Assembly: GCF_011397635.1 (NCBI RefSeq)
Contig: NC_064759.1
Location: 24,328,428-24,392,427 of the forward strand
DNA: 64,000 nt
Direction: 5' to 3'
From: Epinephelus fuscoguttatus
Taxonomy: Eukaryota; Chordata; Actinopteri; Perciformes; Serranidae
Both the position numbers and the translations under genes were made by a program. Every line of letters starts with the position of its first letter. Within the stretch, counting starts at the first letter, position 1. Below are positions 13,431 to 23,195 of the stretch, one piece after another. Under the pieces are notes generated by a model. It ran no database searches, had not been told where the DNA came from, and was given only the letters and a program-made list of their open reading frames with translations.

Positions 13431-14461
13431 ATGATCCGAATCAACAACACCCAATACTTCCACTTCCTGCAGCAGGCAGATGCCTTACGTCGCTCGGGGA
13501 CGCTCTGCGATGCCATCATTTCAGTAAAAAGTCAAACTTTTAGGGCTCATCGGCTAGTGTTGGCCTGTGCTAGCAGAAGACTAGCGCAGCAGCTAACCCA
13601 GGGAGACATGGACAGCCCGGTCCACTGCACGCTGGAGTATTTCTCACCACGCACCTTCCAGCAAGTTCTAGACTTCACATACACACAAACTCTTGAGGTG
13701 TCTGAGAACGACCTGCACCTGCTGCTGAGAGCGGCTCAGCTGTTGGAGATGCAGCCGCTGGAGGACCAGTGCCGCAAACAGCTGGACAACCTCGACTACA
13801 CAGCCAGAGAGGACGGCAAAAGAAGGGAAATCACATGCATCAAAGAAGAAGAAGAAGGAAGTGCAGAGGAGAACGATCAAAAGCAAAAAGGGAGTCCAGT
13901 TCAAGAGGAGAAACTCCAAGAGGCTTCTTCCTCTGTGGAGGAGGCGAACGACTGCATTATCATGGAAAACCTCTCGCTCTCCGATCCTGCTAAGAACCCT
14001 GACAGTCCGCCATCCCCGAGAAAGAAGCCCAAACTACCCCCTGTGTCAGCACCATCCAGTAACAGAGACAGTGTTATCACGAGGCCTGCCAGCAGCAGTT
14101 CCTCCTTCTCCTCTCCCTGGACTTTCCCTCCAAACATGTGGAGCTCAGTGAGCACCCTGAGGCAGATAGCGGAGAACTATTCGAGCTTAATTGCAGCTCA
14201 TCCCCTTCAGTCCCCAAACCAGTCCTCTGTAGCATACCCATTCTCCCTCTCCGCCCCCCACATGTTCCCCCTGTTCAGCTCTCGTTTTCAGACCCCTGTT
14301 CACAGCTCGGTAATGGGCTACTCTGGCTTTTATCCACGTTACACACAAAACCTTTACGCCGGGTCTACGGGGATGGGGAGCATAATCAAGCAGAGCCTGC
14401 TGAAAAGAAAAAAACCCAGCCAGAGAGTGTTTACTGGAGCTGCTCAAACCAGCGAGCCGAG
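13431..14461 (+). CDS. zbtb32: zbtb32 coding exon 1 (BTB domain and linker)
   Basis: ATG at 13431 opens with [14 protein letters not shown], the normal start of a BTB domain, so it is chosen as start. The acceptor is at 13399 and the donor GAG|GTAAGT at 14462. The exon encodes residues 1-343 plus two bases of codon 344: BTB, then a Glu/Lys-rich stretch (about 125-175), then a Ser/Pro-rich region (about 180-320). Bases 13533-13972 recur almost perfectly at 17178-17617. Confidence 0.9.
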
Positions 14462-17400
14462 GTAAGTCAGCATTCGGACATGATTTTGGAAACTTCAGTT
14501 GTTGTCTCCTTATTTTTCCTCTCACAGTCATTTAGAATCCCCTAATTTGCTCAGTTGTTCCCTTGCGACAGCTATGGTACCTGACTCACTGCTGTTTGTC
14601 TGTGATCGAGCCTCCTGCACTTTCCAACTAGAGCAGTTTCACCTGTTAACCCTTTGCTGCCCGTCCTAGTTTGTCTTTTTCTTCCTTTTTTTTTTTTTTG
14701 AGAAATCATAATGCCAGTTTTCAAAACAATCCCAGCACAAGAGCAAAAGACATTCAAGTTAATTTTCCAATAAAGATAATTATAAGTTTTAATGTTTTTT
14801 GTTGGATTAAAACAAACATACTTAGCTCTAATTCTGAATGAATGTACCGCTCCCCTGTTGTGATACTACTAGATAAGAGTGAAACCCTCTTGACTTTGTT
14901 TTTTGGCTGATTTACCTCCTTTTGTCAAGTCTATACGTCGTGTACAGTGTTCCACACAGTGTAACTACCAAGTGTGTTAAGGGGAGCCCCCTAAATTTCT
15001 CCCCTCCTTTGCAGAATTCAAGATTTTCCACCCACTGAAACACGGTTTCAGTGTGTAGACTGGCCCTGTCTGTACCACAAGAAATTGTTCAAAACATTTT
15101 TGTGTGTTTGTGTGTAGGGGTAAAGGGCTATTTTTCGGTGTCTCTTGATCATTCTGCTCTTTCTACTGTCACATTATATGAAAGTTAAAGGCGCATATAC
15201 CCAGAATGAGCGCTATAAATATCTTGTGGTCGTGGATGGAGAGGAAGGAAAGGGTGTTAAAGGATGTAATCTCTGATAACACATAATGCTGAAAATTTGC
15301 AGACAGACACATTTTCTCATGAGAATTTTGCTTGCTGTATAACTCTCCAGTGACACATCTCTTTGGAGCACAAACAAAAAGTATTTTCAGAATTGTTTTT
15401 GCAACTGTTGCATCAGAAAATGTATTTTCCACAGGTACCATGAGGTGCCCAAAGCCAGCAGAGAGAGAGTTAAAGACTGCCAACACTGCAGTGCAAGCCC
15501 CCGTGGTGATCCAGTGCTGCGGGAGTCAGCCTCCACACCACCAGGTAATGATATGATTATAACACGCAGCATACTGTTTTTTCATGATTACAACATATTG
15601 AACACACTGACATTACTACATAGCACGATCAAAGCTGTCACAGTGCTTATCTTGTGTAGAGCCAATCAAATTAACACACAGTAAGACAGTTCTTGTTGTG
15701 ACCCCTAACCTCGGCAGCTCCAGCTACGTCGCTACGCAATGGAAAGTGATAAAGAGAGTTGTGGTTTTGAGAGCATGGTGCAGCAGGAGCAGGAGTGTGG
15801 TTACTAGATACAGCTAGATATATGCAGTACAGTATGCAGTGCATCGCAACAGTGGTTTGTCCTGTACCAAACAAAAATCATACATATTAATTTATCTTAA
15901 TTAAGGACTGTAATAGGAATGTAAGGCACTGCAATACACACAAAAAACAACAGAGCGTGTGTGTGTGTGTATGTGCATGTGCAAGTATGATAGTTTGTCT
16001 TGTACAATCAAGCTGATTAACTTGTTTTATCTGACAGAACATTATGTTCATACTTGAAGAGATTAGGCTTTGGTAAAACTGTGCTTTAGTGTCTGCAAGT
16101 GCATCATAATACTGCTCAGGCACTTATTGAAAATCTCTCTCTAGTATATAACTACATAAAATGTGTAAAAACATGTAGATGAAAAAGAGTATAAATGAAG
16201 CATTCAAGCACCTGTGTTCAGTGGTGCTTTGTGGTGTTTCATTATACGGTTTTTATTTGTACCTAAATTTCATTAGTGTGTTAAAAGGGGCAATGTAAAT
16301 TAAAGCATTATCTCTATACGCTGCTAGGTCTTCAAAGTGTGAACTACAGAGAAATATTGGACAGGAAGCATGCTAATGGCAACAGGTCTCAGTAGCTTGT
16401 GTTTAGAGTGGTGAGTGTTCAATTGTTGTGGTTTATTCTCTCAATTTCCCTCACTACAGTACACCCCCTACCTATTTCAGCATCCTGTCTATATACTATG
16501 AGGCTCAAGTTTTCACTTTAGAAACCCTAAAAAACATGTAAGGCACCGAAAGGCTTCAGAGTTGCTGCTTTAACCTCAAAATCACACCTTTGTAATTTTA
16601 AAAAGACTCACTAAGATATGTGGCTGTGTTTGAGACACGTGTGCAGTGTGACAGGAAAGTAAGCTTGTACAAACTGAATTTATTGTGTTGCAACAGGATG
16701 CTGGTCTAAAAAAGACTTGTACCTCTGAAAGGTGATTAAACTACTGTGTATATGACTAATACAGTATTGTTAACCTTGTGAAGTAAACTGTATTTATTAA
16801 CTGGTAATATGATTAATTACTATCGTGTCAAGGCGTTCAGGGAGTATAATCATCCTGAGTGAAACTGCTACTGTCAGTTTAACCGGGATTGCACTGTTTC
16901 ATTATTAATTAACCTGCTGATTACTTTTGAAATAAATCAGTTAATGGTTCGGTCTATAAAAGTTAGAGAACAGTGAGAAAGTCCAAGTTTGTTTTATTTA
17001 AAGAGCACATATTATAATCCTTTTCAACAAGTTTACATAGGTTATGGAGGTCCCCAAAAACATCTTTGAAGTTTGTTGCTAAAAATCCACTCCAGTCCTG
17101 AATTTAAGGACGCCTATAAACCCCTCGGTTTCATCCCTGCACAAAAAGCACCGTTTCTGTGTCTGTAGCTTTAAATGCAAACTTTTAGGGCTCATCGGCT
17201 AGTGTTGGCCTGTGCTAGCAGAAGACTAGCGCAGCAGCTAACCCAGGGAGACACGGACAGCCCGGTCCACTGCACGCTGGAGTATTTCTCACCACGCACC
17301 TTCCAGCAAGTTCTAGACTTCACATACACACAAACTCTTGAGGTGTCTGAGAACGACCTGCACCTGCTGCTGAGAGCGGCTCAGCTGTTGGAGATGCAGC

Positions 17401-20400
17401 CGCTGGAGGACCAGTGCCGCAAACAGCTGGACAACCTCGACTACACAGCCAGAGAGGACGGCAAAAGAAGGGAAATCACATGCATCAAAGAAGAAGAAGA
17501 AGGAAGTGCAGAGGAGAACGATCAAAAGCAAAAAGGGAGTCCAGTTCAAGAGGAGAAACTCCAAGAGGCTTCTTCCTCTGTGGAGGAGGCGAACGACTGC
17601 ATTATCATGGAAAACCTGGAAAAGAGCACATATTATAATCCTTTTCAACAAGTTTACATAGGTTATGGAGGTCCCCAAAAACATCTTTGAAGTTTGTTGC
17701 TAAAAATCCACTCCAGTCCTGAATTTAAGGACGCCTATAAACCCCTCGGTTTCATCCCTGCACAAAAAGCACCGTTTCTGTGTCTGTAGCTTTAAATGCA
17801 AATGTCAAATGACAAAGACATGGCTGGTGTTACAGGCACTTTAGTTAAACCGTACAAATCTGACCCAGACGGAGAGGCTTCTGTCCCCTTGAGTCTATAA
17901 TTAGTCTATAACTGAAATTAATGTTAGCCCCGCTAGCTACCATGCTAACATCACAGTCAACAGGCCACCACATTATAAACAATAAAACAATAGAAAACGG
18001 ACAAACATACAGCTCCCATGTTTGAAGTTAGGTCACGGACAGCCGGCACAGATCCGTGCTTTATCTTGAGAAATGCACTGAATCCTGCTTTGTACTGGCT
18101 CTCGTTGAGAAAGCAGTCCGAGGTAAAATTGTTAGCACACACATACAATACTTGAGCAGTTGTTGTGGGTATATTCCCATTAAAAACAAAATGAATCCAC
18201 TGGGTCCTCAGATCCTCAGACGCGTGTTCTGTGTGTGTTCGTTTGTGCAGCCAAAAACAGAGCAACTGCCGTGCTTTGCGTGTAACTTTGACATCTTTGC
18301 GTTTTGGAGGGAATGAAAGAGGTCGGCAGCAGTTATCCTGATTTAATGGGTGGAACAAACATCTAAACATCAATGAAATGCAGGGAAAAGAGAGAGCATG
18401 GACTTGGGGTTTGTAGACAGGCTGGGGACACACATTTTTGTTAGAAACCCATGGTAAAGTGCATTTTGCATAATATGTACCCTTTAACCAGCAGTCAAAA
18501 ACCCAAAGATAAAATCTGCTATCATACAAAAGAAGAAAAGCATCAAACAAGAGGAGCTGGAACTACAGACTAAGACCATTAATAATTATCGAATCATCTG
18601 CCAATTAATTTTCTTGATTAATCTACTAATCAAGCAGCTCTAAAATGAATTAAGCTCACCCTCTTGCAAGTAATTTGTCCTTTTGGTGGCCTGCAAATCT
18701 CACTGCTCTTTAAAGTTATGGTTGGTAACTTATATAAAAATAACTTTGCGTCATATTTGCTGAAACTGTCTCTATATCCATATAGCAGCACTGTACATGA
18801 GGCAGTCAGAGAAAAAAAAAACCCTCCTCATTACTGCTTCTAATGTAGTTTAGCAGAAGTTCAGACAGGAAGGATCTCTTTACGCTCTGATTCAGAAATC
18901 TGTCTGCCTCATTCCAGTTTCTAATCTATCAGCTGAGTACGGGCACTGCTCTAAATGTATCCAACCAGATTTTGCCACGATCTCAATCATATCATTGCTG
19001 TCAAATTTAAAACCGTTCTCCTCCCTGCTACAATCAGTTGTCATTTAAGGACAAACACATGCAACCCTCCTTCAGCATATCCACTGCCCAGTCCTGCTCC
19101 TCATCCCATCATCCTCATTGTCCAACATCCCGCGTTTCACTTCCACCACCACTGTTGGGGAATATTCCTAAATTAACCACTGCATCTCTACCCCCTTAAC
19201 TTTTACACATCATGAATGATGAAAAATGTTTGCTGATTAAAGTGGCGTTTGCTGGAATATACCGCAGCTGAAGAAAAGCACCCATTAGAGCTTAGGAGTC
19301 TCGAATGCAGCTGTCAATCATTACTATCATTCAGTCAAACTGTTTACACTGATCAGATATAAATCAAGATTCTGTTACTGCATTGTCCTTTTTCTCACCT
19401 TAACTGTTTTCAGAAACATATTTTAGTGTACTGTTTAGCCGTACCATGAGAAAGTGCCCTAGCCAGTGGCAGGTCGGCAGTGCTTGCAGCTAAACTGTAA
19501 AAACAGGTAAAAAAATAGGCAATGAACAGAATCTCGAATCATATTTGCTCAGCGCTGCCTCGTTTGACTGCAGTTCATGAGCACTCATTGACATGACTGA
19601 GCTGCGTTAGGGACTCCTCGGCTCTGAATGGTTGCTTTCGTTTACATGTGGTGGATACTTGCAAATGTTTTTGTGAAAACTGTGAGGAGGCAGAGGAACA
19701 TAATTTTGTCCACAGATTATCTGTCTCATCATATGCTACTATAGTGACAGTTGTTTAAAATATGAAATGTTTTATGAAAGTTACCAACTACAGCTTTTCA
19801 TGTGTTTTTCTAGGACTAAAGTAGGACATAAACATTATAATTTCTACATAGGGGCAAAAGAAAAAGCATAAGGGCAGAAAACAATACCTGCTCACATCTA
19901 TTACTGTGTTAAATAGTAGTTAGAATGAAAATGGGGGGGCTCTATACCTTCCTCTACGTCGCTTTGACAGGAGTGTTGGCTGCTGCAGGAGTTGAACCAC
20001 AACTGAAATATGGTGTTTTTATAAAAAAGAAGGCTCTTCGTTGCCCACCACAGTGTTCACACCTTGTCCTGTTTCCCTTATTTGTTGTTTTCACAGGTGA
20101 GGTGTGTGCAGGGTGTCGGTTCTGTGGAAGAGATGATGTGGCGCAGCATGAACCGCAATCCCTTCGACAAGAACACAGAGGAGAAAAACCCTACCAGTGC
20201 CAACACTGCCCCAAGAAGTTTAGTCTGAAACACCAACTGGACACACACCATCGAGTTCACACTGGTAAGCACATTGTTAAATCGGCCGTGAAAGACGAAA
20301 AGTGCTTCGTCTGATAGCTTCGCAGAAGTTGCTGATATCATATATTTTTTCAGAAACAAAGTTGTAACTCCAGCTCTGTGCCCAGTACTCACTGAGTACG

Positions 20401-21852
20401 TACATACAACACGTTTGGATCTAAGACTATGAAATATAATTGTAAAATTACCAATAAACCTTAATCCCAACATTCATATATATATTTCTTGTTGTCCAAA
20501 AGTGGAGACAGATAAACTGGGCCATGTGTGAACTTTGACTATAAGAAGCCAGTGGCATTAAACAACTGAAAAGTACTGGCAGGATCAGTCAGAGGTTGCT
20601 TTAATGTCTCTAAAGGCAAACAGATCAGAGACAGGTTTGTTGTTATTAAGTTTTTTAGCTTATGGGACCATCTCAGCACTTTTGCATGTTTTCACTATGA
20701 AAACATTACTGATGAACATTTTCCAAAGCAGACCTTTGTGTTACAGATTTTCTTAACCAAGCTTTACTCATTTTAATATTATGAAACACACCTTACAGGA
20801 ACTCGAAACTTCCGTGAGAGAGAAAATCCACTGAACAGTAATCATCTCAGCTGTAATGGTTTTGAAGCTATTATGGTTATTTCTGTGGTTTAATGTAATT
20901 CAAAGTGTGCCTTTGCAAATGTGTTATCACGTAATAATAGTTGCACAGTATCATCAGTATTCGGCGCGATACATTACGTATTTTTAGCTAATTATTCTCC
21001 AAGTTGTAATTAAATAATTAAAAAACACTGGCTAAAACAAAGCATGTGTTTAAAAAATAATTAGTTAATTAATTAAATAGTTAATTAGTTGAAATGTGCT
21101 GTTAAACCACAGAAAGGGTGCTAAACAGATACCTTACAAAATAGGTCACTTTTTTCAGATAGACTGGGTCGGCATTCAAGATAAATTATAAATTAAATGT
21201 ATTTTTGCCTATTATATTGAATATTTGAATTTGTCCTAAAATTGAAAAATGCTAACCGTATATATATTTCAACTAATATAAACTAATAACTATATTTTTT
21301 TCAGACTATCTGTCACACACAATTTTCAAAAGCTCAAGGATTTGCTATTGAGTTTTAATGTTACCTGTATTTTGTGTTTCGAATGATAGCTGATTACTAT
21401 TAATTTTTTAATATCTGTTACATCAATATACAATCATGGATATACATATCTGTAAGTTGTACATAACTGCATACGCAGTATATGTCTCAACAGGACAGAG
21501 AGAGACAGGATAAACTGCAGTCAGGTGTCATCCCAGAATATAAAAATAACAAATGGTCGAACACGCCTAAAGTTATATGTGCCCTCTGTCATGTAAGCAC
21601 ACCTCTCTTTCCCCCTTTTAAGGAGAGAAACCCTTCGAGTGTCGTCTCTGTGGTCAGCGCTCACGGGACTACTCAGCCATGATCAAGCACCTGCGGACTC
21701 ACGGCGGGGCCACGCCCTACCAGTGCACGGTGTGCCTGGAGTTCTGCAACAGCCTGGTCGCCATGCAGAGGCACATCAAGAGTCACGCGGTGCAGGACTT
21801 CCCTCCCGACTGGAGCATCAACAGCACCTACCTGTACAACTCGCACATCTGA
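13431..21852 (+). CDS. zbtb32: Zbtb32-like BTB/POZ zinc-finger repressor, whole gene
   Basis: Four coding exons (13431-14461, 15435-15544, 20097-20264, 21623-21852) join in matching phases into 512 residues. The product is a nuclear sequence-specific transcription repressor of the PLZF (ZBTB16) family: an N-terminal BTB dimerisation domain (about residues 1-115, with D27 and R41 at the positions of the PLZF charged pocket), a long acidic then Ser/Pro-rich linker, and three C2H2 fingers (C415/C418/H431/H435, C443/C446/H459/H463, C471/C474/H487/H491). The tail PPDW..NSTYLY closely resembles the PLZF-family ending. Three fingers rather than nine, and the igflr1-kmt2b neighbourhood, point to zbtb32 instead of zbtb16. 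BTB domains of this family recruit corepressors; that role is inferred from family. Promoter and 5' UTR are not resolved. Confidence 0.88.
14462..15434 (+). other. zbtb32 intron 1 of the coding region
   Basis: 973-bp GT-AG intron without other genes. A perfect 9-bp hairpin (CACTGAAAC / GTTTCAGTG, 3-base loop) lies at 15033-15053. Confidence 0.7.
15435..15544 (+). CDS. zbtb32: zbtb32 coding exon 2
   Basis: 110-bp exon with acceptor TTTTCCACAG and donor CCAG|GTAATG. It completes codon 344 and encodes residues 345-380, including a CQHC pair. Phases match both neighbours (2 in, 1 out). Confidence 0.82.
17000..17181 (+). repeat. Direct repeat, first copy of MITE left end
   Basis: 182 bp, identical to 17621-17802 by eye. 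It runs from AAAGAGCACATATTATAATC to the TTTAAATGCAAA at the junction with the captured exon. Confidence 0.95.
17178..17617 (+). pseudogene. Captured partial copy of zbtb32 exon 1
   Basis: These 440 bp align without gaps to 13533-13972. I find one difference (ATG to ACG, Met to Thr, about 17253). Codons are preserved, so an open frame of 171 residues (17175-17690) survives. Its ATG comes from MITE sequence (TTTAAATGCAAA), then follow zbtb32 residues 35-180, then about 20 MITE-encoded residues. The first third of the BTB domain, including the strand-exchange N-terminus, is missing and no splice sites or promoter are seen, so it is probably not functional. Confidence 0.9.
17621..17802 (+). repeat. 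Direct repeat, second copy of MITE left end
   Basis: Second copy of the 182-bp block; the element then continues uninterrupted to its right end at 18487. Confidence 0.95.
18711..19798. mobile_element. Non-autonomous DNA transposon with GGTTGGTAACT termini
   Basis: The left end AAAGTTATGGTTGGTAACT and the right end (reverse complement AAAAGCTGTAGTTGGTAACT) form imperfect terminal inverted repeats about 1.09 kb apart. This end sequence is a common teleost repeat type. No transposase is encoded. The interior includes the block at 18995-19196, which is shared with 41885-42121. Confidence 0.65.
18995..19196 (+). repeat. Dispersed repeat shared with 41885-42121
   Basis: The two blocks share a run of matches around GCCCAGTCCTGCTCCTCATC, CCCATCATCCTCAT, CACTTCCACCACCA and GGGGAATATTCCTA. 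They are diverged copies of one dispersed repeat of unknown class. Confidence 0.65.
20097..20264 (+). CDS. zbtb32: zbtb32 coding exon 3 (zinc finger 1)
   Basis: 168-bp exon with acceptor TTGTTTTCACAG and donor ACTG|GTAAGC. It encodes a Cys cluster (C384, C387, C390), then the linker GEKPYQC and one canonical C2H2 finger ending HRVHTG. The HTG-EKP linker is split by the following intron. Confidence 0.9.
21623..21852 (+). CDS. zbtb32: zbtb32 coding exon 4 (zinc fingers 2-3, C-terminus)
   Basis: The acceptor CCCCTTTTAAG leads into GEKPFEC. Two C2H2 fingers follow, separated by HGGATPYQC, then the family-specific ending [18 protein letters not shown] and TGA at 21850-21852. Confidence 0.92.
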
Positions 21853-23195
21853 GCCTCACACAGACACTGCTGTTGACACAGAGTTCTCATAAGAGTAACT
21901 TTAGTTTGTGCCTCTCATGACCTATCAGTACATTTGAATAACAGAGCAAAGCGCCTGTGTTGAGGGATAGTGTTAGAAAAGCCAAGAAAGTCCTTTAACA
22001 CTTGCAGCTGTTTTTAAGTTACAACAATACACAACAGGCACAAACTAGAGCTATCACAGGTGTTGCAGTTACGTCTATACAAACTGAAACCGTTTCACAT
22101 TCACAACTATAGAACAGAGAAATGTGGCACTAATTTCCAATGAAATGTCAGAAAAGGTACTGAAAGTGATTTCCATTTCACATTAGGGTCATGTATGTGT
22201 ATTAAAGCCACATCAACAGCTCCGCCTTGTCAAATGACGCAGGGGCACCTTCCCTCTTACTTTCATAATTATTGGACCGCATGTGTAAACTTTGTAAGTT
22301 TGACCTAGGTTTATAGCGCCCTCATGAGGGCAACCACTGGAACAATCAGTGCTTTTTCTGTAGTAGTGCTCACAAATGCATCTCCATGTCGAAATGGGAC
22401 CAGTGGCTGAGAGGCTGAGAAGTCAGAATCTGTCTGTGTGTCTGCAATAATTCATTACACCATCTAGTAGATTCAAATCTCTATTTCATTATTTAAAATA
22501 GTGCCTTTGTCCTGTGTTAGTTTACTCTCAGAGAAAAGCAGAGAGAGAGGGGTGGAAGGGTTCTCCACTGTCAACATGACCTCAAGGCCTGGCACTGCTT
22601 ATGAGACAAAACTCAGCCAAATCCCATTTATTTTACCATTAAAGCATTTTAAGAAGACTGCATTCATGTAACACTGACAATAAGGAATGTTCTGAACAGC
22701 TTATTAAAGTGCTCTGGTTCACTGAGATAAGAATAACTGAGCTTTTGCAGGCAGCTACAACAGCTACGCATTTTATTTATTTTTTTTTCTTATTAGTAGA
22801 TTTTAGTGTAATTTGTTTACTTTAGTAGATATATTGTCAGCCACTGATGCAGGGCTGGCTTCACTAGTTGCAGTTCAAAGGCTTGGATATACTGAGTAAA
22901 TACCAAGAGGTATTTTACCTGCCTCTCTGCAAGCACCACACAAGTAATACGACTGTGAAGTTACGCCAGAAGTCCCCATATCATATGTACAGTATGTAAT
23001 CATGCACATTGCTTCCCAGAGGGAGCTTTTGGTAGAGCTTTCAAGCCTGTTTCCACTGAAAGCTGTTTGATTTGTACATTATGTTCTCAATATGGGGTAT
23101 AAGATGAATGTTTGTTTTTCATTTATAGGCTTTAATGGATCAATATGCCGTGTTTTAAACAACTGATGCATTGAATAAACAAGCTTACAGACAAC
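21853..23195 (+). other. Probable zbtb32 3' UTR
   Basis: Downstream of the stop there is no other gene for many kb. The first convincing polyadenylation hexamer is in TGAATAAACAAGC at about 23173, giving a 3' UTR of about 1.3 kb. Inference only. Confidence 0.4.

Larger units (their letters stand above)
16998..18487. mobile_element. TTAA-flanked MITE carrying a captured zbtb32 exon piece
   Basis: The ends are TTAAAGAGCACATATTAT on the left and, reverse-complemented, TTAAAGGGTACATATTAT on the right. These are inverted repeats starting at a TTAA, as in piggyBac-type target sites. There is no transposase. The left 182 bp occur twice (17000-17181 and 17621-17802) with no difference that I can find, and a 440-bp copy of the zbtb32 BTB exon lies between them. 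Without the insert the element would be about 870 bp. The family assignment is inference from the TTAA ends only. Confidence 0.7.
15545..20096 (+). other. zbtb32 intron 2, transposon-bearing
   Basis: 4.55-kb intron. It contains the TTAA-ended element at 16998-18487, the inverted-repeat element at 18711-19798, and otherwise unremarkable AT-rich DNA with a short GT repeat at about 15956-15990. Confidence 0.7.

Noticed and set aside
13668-14545. Several long open frames on both strands over zbtb32 exon 1
   Set aside because: Shadows of the BTB reading frame.
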